A DNA stretch of 33,201 nt from Rhodococcus sp. HNM0569 (GTDB lineage Bacteria; Actinomycetota; Actinomycetes; Mycobacteriales; Mycobacteriaceae), in the NCBI RefSeq assembly GCF_012726205.1, contig NZ_JAASAE010000023.1, positions 1-33,201 on the forward strand, in the 5' to 3' direction. Of this stretch, positions 1 through 7,493 are shown in pieces. Numbering within the stretch: position 1 is the first letter of the stretch; the number at the start of each line of letters is the position of its first letter. The notes under the pieces were generated by a model that saw only the letters and a list, made by a program, of their open reading frames with translations, did no database searches and was not told where the DNA came from. The translations under genes and the position numbers were made by a program.

Positions 1-3
1 CGC

Positions 4-381
4 TCAGCCCGCGACCTGGCCGTTGACTCGTGCCAGAGCGCTCGAGGTCTGGTCGTCGGTGGTCATCGTCGCGGCCACCTGGGCGCCCACCATGTCGTGA
101 ATTGCTTCCAGGCATGTGATGTGCTCAGCGAGCCTGTCAATGAACTGCTGAGTCGTGTCGGAGAGAATCTGGGCAAGCTCATGACCGCAATCGAAGTTTC
201 CGAGCGGAAGTAGCTTGGTGTGGAGTTTCATCCGCTCGCGAACCTCGTGCAGTGACGCGATTGCATCCTGTGACGCCTTCGCGCAATCTTGCGCAACCTC
301 GGGGTCGAGAACGAGTTCACCCGCTTTGGCTTGCGCGGCCAACGCGAGCAAGTTGTCCACCCCTGATACCGCATCGGTCAT
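4..381 (-). CDS. Small helical protein, possible type VII secretion-associated (WXG100/EspC-like size)
   Basis: A 125-residue protein with no signal peptide or membrane segment. It is almost entirely predicted helix in two long stretches (about residues 28-55 and 64-100) separated by a short turn around KLLPLGNFDCG. That length and helix-turn-helix shape fit the small helical proteins exported by, or encoded near, type VII (ESX) systems in actinobacteria, but no WXG or YxxxD/E signal is evident, so the family is a guess. It carries three cysteines. The start has a strong ribosome binding site (GGGGAGGG about 9 nt upstream on the minus strand). It lies 47 nt downstream of a DUF3558 lipoprotein gene on the same strand and is probably co-transcribed with it. 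The unit may continue beyond the left edge. Confidence 0.6.
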   Translation of the reverse strand: MTDAVSGVDNLLALAAQAKAGELVLDPEVAQDCAKASQDAIASLHEVRERMKLHTKLLPLGNFDCGHELAQILSDTTQQFIDRLAEHITCLEAIHDMVGAQVAATMTTDDQTSSALARVNGQVAG

Positions 382-428
382 TCGATTAGCCCTCCCCTAG
401 GAACCCGACTGGACCCGGAGCTTATCCG

Positions 429-959
429 TCAGCGCGGAGACCCCGCAATTAAGGCGCCACCCACCTTCACTGCCCATTCGCACATTGGTGTGGTGTCGTC
501 CTTGGTGAACGGCGACCTGGTTACCTGCATGTTTAGAATGCCAACGCCCTGGGACGGTGCCGTCAGCCAACAGAATTCGCCCGCGTCGTCCTGTGCGTCA
601 CGGTAAGTGAATCCTTGTCGGCCCGCGACGGTCACGTCCTGAAAGTCGATGTTCTCGGGGTTATCCCGAAACTGATCTACGCCGGTCGTAGTGGAAGCGC
701 CCAGGATCACGCTTATGTCGTTGCTCTCCCACCGGCACGTCTTCCAACCAGGTGCTTCCGCCGACAACCCTGGGCCCTCGGACGCTGGGTCCAGCCCTGC
801 TTGAACGAGTGCTTCGTCGGAGATGGTGCAGGGATCCCATGGCTCGGCGGCGGCCGAAGTGGTTGTTTCGTCGGAGGGGTCGTCGCCGCTGCAGCCTGTG
901 GCCCCCAATGCGATCGCTACCAAGGCGATCGCACCCGCCGCTGCCCGAGTCGTGGTCAT
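429..959 (-). CDS. DUF3558 family lipoprotein
   Basis: A predicted exported lipoprotein of 176 residues. The N-terminus has a hydrophobic signal sequence ending in a lipobox (LGATG then Cys), followed by a short Asp/Ser/Thr-rich linker and a compact domain with the DUF3558 pattern: DPCTISDEAL near the start, a conserved WKTCRW motif, and a later CxW...C...W arrangement that could form disulfides. DUF3558 proteins are abundant lipoproteins of unknown function in Mycobacteriales. An in-frame ATG lies 9 nt upstream (968), but the GGGAAG motif abuts that codon and is 9 nt before the ATG at 959, so 959 is preferred. The gene precedes the helical protein gene at 4-381 on the same strand and is divergent from the metallopeptidase gene across about 200 bp. 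Confidence 0.8.
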   Translation of the reverse strand: MTTTRAAAGAIALVAIALGATGCSGDDPSDETTTSAAAEPWDPCTISDEALVQAGLDPASEGPGLSAEAPGWKTCRWESNDISVILGASTTTGVDQFRDNPENIDFQDVTVAGRQGFTYRDAQDDAGEFCWLTAPSQGVGILNMQVTRSPFTKDDTTPMCEWAVKVGGALIAGSPR

Positions 960-1168
960 GGGGTCCATCTTCCCATCACCTGCCCGGCAGGCCGCGGGAG
1001 GGCGTCCGAGTGTGCCGGTATGCTCCGCCCATCCGTATCACTCCGGGGGGATCGTTCGGGGCCGGCAGGCGTCGGGCACAGGTGGGGGACGGGTGCGCAG
1101 GGGATGGTCGACTACTCGTGTGCCCTCGTGCTCACTCGCTCGGACCGAGAGCAGAGGACGTCGAGAGC

Positions 1169-2272
1169 ATGGAGCACCAGGGCTGGCCGTCGCCACCGGC
1201 CGCGTTTCCGCCACCGCCGCCGCATGGCTTCCCGCCGCCGCACGGCTTCCCTCCACCACACGGCTTCCCGCCGCCGCACGGCTTCCCGTCACTGCCGCCG
1301 TACCCGCAGGCGCCGGAACCCACTCCACCACCTCGCAGCAGGGCGCGCACGATCCTGCACGGCGTGGTCCTCACGCTACTGGTGCCTGCGCTCGGCCTCT
1401 ACGGAATGTTGGTGGTGGGCTATGCGATTCACGTCGCAACCAAGCAGCCCGATACGCCGAGCCTCACCGCCCGTACCGACATGCCGCCGAAGGTCGCGGT
1501 GCGGGACCCGGGACGCTACTTCCACCTGCAACCCGATGTCACGGCGCACGAGACGAACGCCGTCGCGTGGGACGCCGCCGAGCCGACGCGGTGTGCGCTG
1601 CCCGCGTGGAGCGCCGGCCCGGAGGCGCAGGCGGCGTTCTTCAACACCGCCATCGCGTGCGTCGACGGCTACGCGGGTGCCGTCGCCGCACAGTGGGTCG
1701 ACGACAGGTTCATTCGCACGGTTGACGTCCAACTGATCGAGAGCCCGGTCGGTATCCGCGAGTGCGGCACCCCGACGTTCGCCGAGATCGAGCAGATGGC
1801 GCTCGACGAGATGAACGGCGTCCCGATCGAGACGAAGGAGTTCGAGAACGGCGCGTTCTACTGCTTCGACGAGCGGCGCATGGTGTTCGCGCGTGGCAAC
1901 TGGCAACAGGCTGGAAGCGGCAAGCAGTTCGTCAACTACGACGGCAGCAGCAGTTCCGCGGCACAGGCAGTCCAGGTGGTCGCCCACGAATACGGCCACT
2001 ACCTGCAGGACGTCTTCGAACTGAACCACTACCTGTCGGACACGGCGATGGACACCAAACGCATGGAGGCGCAGGCGCAATGCTATTCGGGTGCTGTCGT
2101 CGCCCGCCTGTTTCCGGCGTATCGCGAGGACGTGCTCGCCCTGCAGTGGGCCGAAGGTGACCCGAAGCACCCGGGCGACCACAACAACCGCGAGATGCTC
2201 CGTGTCGGAATGAGTTCCGACACCCTCGGTGAGTGCAACACGTGGCTCATGTCCGACGCGGACGTCGAATGA
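1169..2272 (+). CDS. Membrane-anchored neutral zinc metallopeptidase (YpfJ-like) with HGFPPP repeats
   Basis: A 367-residue protein. Residues 1-58 are a proline-rich cytoplasmic tail with four HGFPPP-type repeats (19-42). A single membrane segment spans about 61-88, and the remainder is predicted extracytoplasmic. The catalytic domain has a zinc-binding HEYGH motif (H273, E274, H277) and a downstream MEAQAQCYSG segment in which E300 matches the third ligand region (ELQADCYAG) of the putative neutral zinc metallopeptidase family (YpfJ). Substrates of this family are unknown. The frame is open upstream to 752, but the ATG at 1169 has a GAGG motif about 10 nt before it, and the protein begins there with the proline-rich tail usual for actinobacterial members. 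Its stop overlaps the start of the MmpS-like gene (ATGA), so the two are likely translationally coupled. Confidence 0.85.
   Translation: MEHQGWPSPPAAFPPPPPHGFPPPHGFPPPHGFPPPHGFPSLPPYPQAPEPTPPPRSRARTILHGVVLTLLVPALGLYGMLVVGYAIHVATKQPDTPSLTARTDMPPKVAVRDPGRYFHLQPDVTAHETNAVAWDAAEPTRCALPAWSAGPEAQAAFFNTAIACVDGYAGAVAAQWVDDRFIRTVDVQLIESPVGIRECGTPTFAEIEQMALDEMNGVPIETKEFENGAFYCFDERRMVFARGNWQQAGSGKQFVNYDGSSSSAAQAVQVVAHEYGHYLQDVFELNHYLSDTAMDTKRMEAQAQCYSGAVVARLFPAYREDVLALQWAEGDPKHPGDHNNREMLRVGMSSDTLGECNTWLMSDADVE
1223..1294 (+). repeat. Four tandem 18-bp coding repeats (HGFPPP)
   Basis: Four head-to-tail 18-bp units encode HGFPPP three times and then HGFPSL. The units differ at a few third-codon positions, so the amino-acid sequence is better conserved than the DNA. 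They lie in the cytoplasmic tail of the zinc metallopeptidase. This kind of repeat expands and contracts by slippage, so copy number may vary between strains. Confidence 0.9.
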
Positions 2273-2691
2273 CCGGGGGACATGTCGTGCAGAAGGCGAA
2301 CCCGTCGAAGCTGAAGATCTTCTACATCACCTGCGGCGCACTCACGCTCGTGTTGACGGCTGTGCTCGCGATCAGCCTCGCGGTGCCCGACCCGGGCGAC
2401 GCGTACGCGGCGGTCGAGTACACGCTCGACGGCGAATACGACGGGCCGATCCGCGTCGTCTACACCGTCACCGCGGACGACGGCTCGAAGGGGGAAGAAA
2501 CCGAGACCGTCACGTCACTGCCGTGGCGCAAGACCGTCGAGATCGGTCCGCACGTGTACGGCCCGATGGTCGGGGCCGAACCCATCGCACCGTCGATGTG
2601 GTTCGACGCGCACTGCACGATGAGTGGTGGCGGCACACTGTTGTCGCAGCACTCGGCGAGTGGGCCGGGGGTCGCGCTGCGGTGCGGTTAG
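2269..2691 (+). CDS. MmpS-like small membrane-anchored protein
   Basis: A 140-residue protein with a short cytoplasmic N-terminus, one membrane segment (about 17-39) and an extracytoplasmic beta-rich domain. The domain includes VVYTVTADDGS followed by SLPWRKTV and two cysteines. The order (V-Y-x-V, then LPW-K-T-V, then a C-terminal Cys pair) resembles MmpS proteins, which assist MmpL lipid and siderophore exporters, but similarity is modest and no mmpL gene is present in the window. The ATG at 2269 overlaps the preceding stop codon by 4 nt. A GTG at 2287 with GGGGGA 6 nt upstream is an alternative start. The gene converges on the amidohydrolase gene, and their stop codons overlap by 4 bp. Confidence 0.65.
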   Translation: MTGGHVVQKANPSKLKIFYITCGALTLVLTAVLAISLAVPDPGDAYAAVEYTLDGEYDGPIRVVYTVTADDGSKGEETETVTSLPWRKTVEIGPHVYGPMVGAEPIAPSMWFDAHCTMSGGGTLLSQHSASGPGVALRCG

Positions 2692-3668
2692 GCCGAACCC
2701 GGCGGCACCGCCCCCGGGGGTAACGCGTCGCCGTACAAGGTTGCGGCGTTGCCGGTGAGGATGTCGGCGACGACGGCGGGGTCGAGGCCGCTGGTGCGGA
2801 TGTACTCGATCGCGCGCGTGTACTTGTCGTCCTGGAAGTACGGGAAGTCCGACCCGGCGAGGACCTTGCCCGGATCGAACACCTCGAGTGCGAGGCGCAA
2901 CGACGGTGCGAAGAAGTTCGCGGCGTCGAACCACATGCGCTGCAGAGATTCCCGTGGAGAGCGAGCAAAGGCATTCCACGACTCGTAGTTGTCCTCGATG
3001 CGCTGTGCAAGGAACGGAATGTCGCCGCCGAGGTGTGCGATGTGGAATCGGATGTGCGGAAACCGATTCGGGTAGTCGGCTTTCAGCAGGTGCAGTGTCG
3101 CGATCGCATCCTCCATCGGCGCACCGTTGACCCAGGTGAGCCCGTGCTCGCTGATGGGGCGGCAACCCGCGGACAGCCCCGACGGATGGAGGTAGACGAT
3201 CGCGCCGCGCCGGTCGAGCTCCTCGAACACCGGCACGAGCGCGTCGTCGGTGACCGGACCCTCGACGTCGACGAAAGTGTTGATCCCGACGCCGACGAAT
3301 CCGAGATCGTCCAGGCAGTAACCGATCTGCTCGAGCGACGCGTCGACGTGCGGAAGTGTCAACGCCCCGTACGCGACGAAGCGGTCAGGATATCGGTCGA
3401 GCAGCGCCCGGTAGAGGTCGTTGACCATCCGGGCGCACTCGCCGGCCTTCGCCGCGTCGTCGACGACGGGAAGCTGCGGCACTGCCGACAGCACCTGGCA
3501 GGTGACACCCGCCGCGTCCATCATGCCGAGACGCAGGCTCATGTCGTGCTCACTGTCGTCGGCGCCCATGCCCCGCGCGATCCGTGTGCGCGACGCCGGA
3601 ACCCCGGCGGCCTCGAGCGCGTCGAGGTACCGCTCGGGGTACACGTGCGCGTGCGTGTCGATCGCCAC
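2688..3668 (-). CDS. Amidohydrolase family 2 (ACMSD-like) metal-dependent hydrolase or decarboxylase
   Basis: A cytoplasmic TIM-barrel amidohydrolase of 326 residues. The metal-site motifs appear in order: THAH near the N-terminus (H6 and H8), LHPSG (H161), IAHLGG (H212) and GSDFPY (D274). This is the layout of the amidohydrolase-2 group, which includes aminocarboxymuconate-semialdehyde decarboxylase and 6-methylsalicylate decarboxylase. These use a Zn or Mn centre to decarboxylate or hydrolyse small aromatic or keto acids. The substrate cannot be read from the sequence. The start is GTG with GGAGG about 8-9 nt upstream. The 42-nt gap to the upstream secreted-protein gene on the same strand allows co-transcription, though the functions look unrelated. 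Confidence 0.85.
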   Translation of the reverse strand: MAIDTHAHVYPERYLDALEAAGVPASRTRIARGMGADDSEHDMSLRLGMMDAAGVTCQVLSAVPQLPVVDDAAKAGECARMVNDLYRALLDRYPDRFVAYGALTLPHVDASLEQIGYCLDDLGFVGVGINTFVDVEGPVTDDALVPVFEELDRRGAIVYLHPSGLSAGCRPISEHGLTWVNGAPMEDAIATLHLLKADYPNRFPHIRFHIAHLGGDIPFLAQRIEDNYESWNAFARSPRESLQRMWFDAANFFAPSLRLALEVFDPGKVLAGSDFPYFQDDKYTRAIEYIRTSGLDPAVVADILTGNAATLYGDALPPGAVPPGSA

Positions 3669-3710
3669 TCGACGTACCTCCTGCGACGCGGCCGTGCGCC
3701 GCGGCGTGAC

Positions 3711-4247
3711 TCAGGCGTCGACGATCTCGACGGTGCCCTGGCACACCGCGTCCTGATGGTTCACGAACCACCATGCCGCACCGGTCTGCACGGTGACGGT
3801 GAAATCGACCGTGCCGGTCCCGGCAAATGTGCGGTTGACGGGGATGCTCGGCTTCTGCTTCCACGCCTCCTCGTCGCTGACGCTGCGACCCGACTCGCCG
3901 GTGTTCCGGTTCGTCCAGTCGACGAGCACCCGCGTGCCGTACCAGTTGGGGCCGATACTCGGGAACAGGCCGCCGGGCGGATCGGGCAGTTCGTTGTTGC
4001 CGCTCAACAGCAGCGACGGCACGAGGCTGTCGCCGCCGGGCGGAAGCGATGCGCCCGACGACGCCCTGATCGTCCACGTGAACGACGGGGCCCACGCAAG
4101 CGGATTCGCGCTCGAGCAGGTGACCGTGGTCGAGGTCGGCGCGGGCTGCGCCTGCGCGACGGCACCGCCGCCCGCGACGGTCGCCGCACCCACACCTGCT
4201 ACCGCGAGTACCGAAGCACCTGCTCGCCGCCAGAACTGCTTGCCCAT
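3711..4247 (-). CDS. Secreted protein of unknown function (178 aa)
   Basis: The protein starts with a clear Sec signal peptide: a positively charged N-region (GKQFWRRAG), a long Ala/Gly/Val core and an AQA cleavage site after residue 33. The mature part of about 145 residues has two cysteines (C44 and C169) near its ends, which could form a disulfide, and a beta-rich, Trp-containing sequence typical of small immunoglobulin-like exported domains. I do not recognise the family. The frame extends upstream to 4355, but the ATG at 4247 is preceded by GAGGGAG and places the signal peptide at the N-terminus. It is divergent from the secreted-protein gene at 4495, with 247 bp of shared upstream region. 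Confidence 0.75.
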   Translation of the reverse strand: MGKQFWRRAGASVLAVAGVGAATVAGGGAVAQAQPAPTSTTVTCSSANPLAWAPSFTWTIRASSGASLPPGGDSLVPSLLLSGNNELPDPPGGLFPSIGPNWYGTRVLVDWTNRNTGESGRSVSDEEAWKQKPSIPVNRTFAGTGTVDFTVTVQTGAAWWFVNHQDAVCQGTVEIVDA

Positions 4248-4494
4248 AGTCGCTCCCTCGTGCCGTATTTTTCTGTTGTCGCCGGGTGTATCGCCGGGAC
4301 CCTCGAATGTGTCACAGGTCGCGCGCAGAACGCCGCGATCAAGGCACGCAAGCACCTTGCGATCAGGTCTCGTCCTTGTGAATCGGGTAACGAGCAGATC
4401 AGAGCGCCGATACTATCCGTAGTTACTGGTTTGCGAAGTTTGTCGCGTCGGGGTTCACACAGCTGGAACAGCGGGAATTCGAGAGGACGAGGAC

Positions 4495-4944
4495 ATGAAG
4501 AAGCGCACTATCGCTCGCGCGGCCACCTCGGTCGCCGCGGCAGCCGGTATCGCGGCGGCAGGAATCGTGGCGGCAGGACCTGCGAATGCGCAAGTGCCGT
4601 TCGATCTTCGGATCGAGGGCGGCGTCAACTGTTCGTTTGGAGAGCCAGGCCAGCCGTGGAGCAACTTCTGGTCGATGCACCGGTGGATGAAGGTCACCAA
4701 CGACGGGCCCTATGACGCGCCCAACGTCTTGTTGCAGGAGATCGCGGGTCAGCAGCGCTTCGCGCCGGTCCTCAAGCCGCGCGAGTCGCTGTTCATCGAG
4801 ACACGCTGGGCCGGCTGCTGGCCGAGTTCCATCTCCGGCTACACGCATTCGAGTCTGATCGACCCGCTGCACAACAACGCGGGCATCTGGGCCAACGTGC
4901 AGTTCCGCGACGCGCCCGCACCGGAAGAGACGCCCGGCGGGTAA
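4495..4944 (+). CDS. Secreted protein of unknown function (149 aa)
   Basis: A small exported protein with a Sec signal peptide (KKR N-region, Ala-rich core, ANA cleavage site after residue 32). The mature part of about 117 residues has two cysteines (in VNCSFG and WAGCW) and many aromatic residues, and ends in an acidic, proline-containing tail (PAPEETPGG). I do not recognise the family. The ribosome binding site is good (GAGGACGAGGAC immediately upstream). It faces the 178-residue secreted protein across a divergent region and converges on the ABC permease gene with only 15 nt between stop codons. A pair of divergent secreted proteins of similar style suggests common regulation, which is inference. 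Confidence 0.75.
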   Translation: MKKRTIARAATSVAAAAGIAAAGIVAAGPANAQVPFDLRIEGGVNCSFGEPGQPWSNFWSMHRWMKVTNDGPYDAPNVLLQEIAGQQRFAPVLKPRESLFIETRWAGCWPSSISGYTHSSLIDPLHNNAGIWANVQFRDAPAPEETPGG

Positions 4945-4959
4945 GCGCGAGAACAGCGC

Positions 4960-6588
4960 TCACACAGGCACGTCTCGCCGTCGGAAACCCGCGAACCCCG
5001 ACGCGACCAGGACGGCGGCGACGACGGCCAGCGTGACGAGAGGGAGTGCGTCGACGTCGTCGACGGGCACCATCGGGACGTGACTGAACGGTGAGATGTC
5101 GCGCAGCCATTGCGGCAACGACAGAAGTTCGCCGAACTGGCTGACGACGAGAATCGCGACGATCACGGCCCAGCCGGTGACCACGGCGCGGGGACGCCAC
5201 GCGTAGATGGTCAGGGCAACGGCACCGACGACGGCGGCCGCGGGTATCTGTACGGCACCGGCAACGACGCCGTCGCGGACCGCGTCGCCCCAGTCGCCTG
5301 CCGAGATCGCGTGCGCGACACCCATCGCGAGCCCACTGACGACGGCGATTGCCGTGACACCGAGCAGCATGAGCACGGTGGCGGCGCCGAACAGTCGTGC
5401 GCGGGACACGCGGGTCGCGAGGATCGCCTCGGTGCGCCCGGCGTTCTCGTCGGCGTGCAGTTTCACGGCGAGGGTGACGGTCCATGCGGCGGCGGCGAGT
5501 CCGACGAAGCTCGCGACGATCGCCTGGAAGGAGTCGGACAGCGCGCTCGAGCCGCCGAGAGTTTCGACGAGCTGGCGCATCTGGTCGCTGTCGCCCGCGA
5601 TGTCGTCGACGGAGGACAGCAGGAAACCGACGAGCAGGCAGTATGCGCCGACGGTGATCGTCCAGGACGCGATCGACGCGCGCGTGGTGCGGAGCAGCAC
5701 GGCGAACGGGCCGGTGAGCGTGGTCGACGTCGGCGGCCCGGGGCGCGGCCGGATGAGTCCGCTGTCGATGTCGCGGGAAAGCTGCAGGCGCACGGCCAGT
5801 CCGGCGGCGACGATGCCGGCGAGCACGCACGCGAGCGCAGGCAGCACCGCATTGGCGCCGAACGGGTCGATGCGCTGCGCCCACCCCACGGGCGACGCCC
5901 ACACGAGCCACCGCAGCCCGTCGTCGACGTCGGCGGCGCCGCGCAGCGCGTAGCCGGCGACGATCGCGCCGGCCGCGAGCGTGTTCGCGGTGCGTGCACT
6001 GGTCGCGACCTGCGCCGTGACCCCTGCGAGTCCCGTTGCGGCGAAGCCCGTTGCCGCGAACTGCACCCCGAATGCCACCGACGACGCGAGGTCGGCGCCC
6101 GCCTGTATCCCGATCGCGACGGCCATGAGGATCCCGGTCGCGGCGCTCACCACGGCCCCCGCGGTGATCCCGACCGCCAGCGGGGCGAGCGCACCGACCC
6201 GCCCGGCCCGCACGAGTTCGAGCCGGCCGAGCTCCTCTTCCTTGCGGGTGTGCCGCACCACCGCGAGCGCCGCGACGACGCCGAGCGCGACCACCATGAA
6301 CAACCCGATCCGCCACGACACCGCCGACGCGACCGACTGTGCGTGCTCGAACGGCCCGAGCAGCAACCGGAATGCGTCGTTGGCGCCCGCACTCGCGAGC
6401 AGCGCGTCACGCTGAGCCTGCGTGCCGTACAGCGAGGCGACCGATCCACCGGTGATCGGCACCATGGCGACCAGCACGACGATCGACGCGGGCACGATGA
6501 TCCGGTCGCGGTGCACGGCGAGGCGCAGCAGGATGCCGTATCCGGCGAGCGGGGCGCGCTGGCGCGGAACCGTGACGGCGGCCGTCAC
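4960..6588 (-). CDS. ABC transporter permease (exporter type, 542 aa)
   Basis: A polytopic membrane protein with about a dozen hydrophobic segments arranged as two similar halves. This architecture is typical of actinobacterial ABC export permeases annotated as polyketide or drug exporters. Its GTG start overlaps the stop codon of the ATPase gene by 4 nt (GTGA), so the two are translationally coupled and the permease should be the partner of that ATPase. The frame stays open upstream to 7218, but that region is the ATPase gene in another frame. Hydrophilic loops contain HTRKEEELGRLELVRAGRVG, which resembles the cytosolic coupling region of these permeases. The exported compound cannot be deduced. 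Confidence 0.85.
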   Translation of the reverse strand: MTAAVTVPRQRAPLAGYGILLRLAVHRDRIIVPASIVVLVAMVPITGGSVASLYGTQAQRDALLASAGANDAFRLLLGPFEHAQSVASAVSWRIGLFMVVALGVVAALAVVRHTRKEEELGRLELVRAGRVGALAPLAVGITAGAVVSAATGILMAVAIGIQAGADLASSVAFGVQFAATGFAATGLAGVTAQVATSARTANTLAAGAIVAGYALRGAADVDDGLRWLVWASPVGWAQRIDPFGANAVLPALACVLAGIVAAGLAVRLQLSRDIDSGLIRPRPGPPTSTTLTGPFAVLLRTTRASIASWTITVGAYCLLVGFLLSSVDDIAGDSDQMRQLVETLGGSSALSDSFQAIVASFVGLAAAAWTVTLAVKLHADENAGRTEAILATRVSRARLFGAATVLMLLGVTAIAVVSGLAMGVAHAISAGDWGDAVRDGVVAGAVQIPAAAVVGAVALTIYAWRPRAVVTGWAVIVAILVVSQFGELLSLPQWLRDISPFSHVPMVPVDDVDALPLVTLAVVAAVLVASGFAGFRRRDVPV

Positions 6589-7493
6589 GACGGGATCCGG
6601 TCGCCGTACTGGCGCAGGAACAGCTCTTCGAGCGACGGCGGCTCGATGGTGAGCCCCCGCGGCCTGAGCGCACTCAGTGCGCGCGTGACGTCGGCGAGCG
6701 CGGTGTCGTCGACGTGGAAGACGACGGTGTCGTCGTCGCGCCGGAAATCGTGCACGCCGTCCAGTGCGGCGAGGCTGCGCGTGTCGCCCTCGACGTGCAC
6801 GGTGACGGTCGAGCGCGTGAGATGCCGCAGCTGCGTGAGAGTGCCGGTCTGCACGGTCTTTCCGGCGCGGATGATGGTGACCGCATCGCACAGCTCCTCG
6901 ACCTCGGAGAGGATGTGGCTCGACAGCAGCACCGACGCGCCGCGGGCGGCTGCGGCCCGGATGTATTCGCGGAACACCGCTTCCATCAGCGGGTCGAGCC
7001 CGGACGTCGGCTCGTCGAGGATGTAGAGGTCGGCCTCGGCCGCGAGCGCGGCGATCAGCGCGACCTTCTGCCGGTTGCCCTTCGAGTACGTGTCGGTCTT
7101 CTTCGTGGGGTCGAACTCGAACCGCTCGATCAGCTCGCTGCGCCGCGCAGGAGAAGCGTGCACTCCGCGCAGCGAGACGAGCAGGTCGATCGCTTCGCCG
7201 CCGGTGAGTCCGGGCCACAGGCTCACGTCGCCGGGCACGTACGCGATGCGTTCGTGCAGCGCGACCGCGTCGGTGAAGGGGTCGCGTCCGAGCACGCTCA
7301 CCGAGCCACCGTCGGGGCCGTAGAGACCCAGCAGGACGCGAATCGTCGTCGACTTGCCTGCGCCGTTGGGCCCGAGGAAGCCGGCGACGGTGCCCGCGTC
7401 GACGGTGAGGTCGAGGCCGTCGAGCGCGACGAACTTGCCGAACGACTTACGCAGCCCCGATACCTCGATCACGGGGGAGTGCGGTGTGCTCAC
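6585..7493 (-). CDS. ABC transporter ATP-binding protein
   Basis: A 302-residue ATPase of the multidrug or ABC-2 export class. Visible motifs are Walker A GPNGAGKST (41-49), the signature region SKGNRQK (137-143, a variant of LSGGQ usual in this subfamily), Walker B LYILDE (156-161), the D-loop SGLD, and the switch histidine in SSH (H193). A C-terminal extension of about 90 residues follows the nucleotide-binding domain, as in exporter ATPases of this group. The start is GTG at 7493 and overlaps the stop of the upstream cation-efflux gene by 4 nt. The stop overlaps the start of the permease gene in the same way. The three genes therefore form one tightly coupled unit. Confidence 0.92.
   Translation of the reverse strand: MSTPHSPVIEVSGLRKSFGKFVALDGLDLTVDAGTVAGFLGPNGAGKSTTIRVLLGLYGPDGGSVSVLGRDPFTDAVALHERIAYVPGDVSLWPGLTGGEAIDLLVSLRGVHASPARRSELIERFEFDPTKKTDTYSKGNRQKVALIAALAAEADLYILDEPTSGLDPLMEAVFREYIRAAAARGASVLLSSHILSEVEELCDAVTIIRAGKTVQTGTLTQLRHLTRSTVTVHVEGDTRSLAALDGVHDFRRDDDTVVFHVDDTALADVTRALSALRPRGLTIEPPSLEELFLRQYGDRIPS

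Noticed and set aside
1223-1294. 18-bp tandem repeat as a CRISPR array
   Set aside because: The repeats are contiguous, without spacers, and lie in a coding frame.
4944-4960. AGCGC/GCGCT stem between convergent genes as a terminator
   Set aside because: Only 5 bp with a 7-nt loop and no T-run; too weak to claim.
5110-7026. Long plus-strand open frame opposite the ABC permease and ATPase
   Set aside because: Shadow of the ABC genes; the product is rich in Arg, Gly, Asp and His with no recognisable domain.
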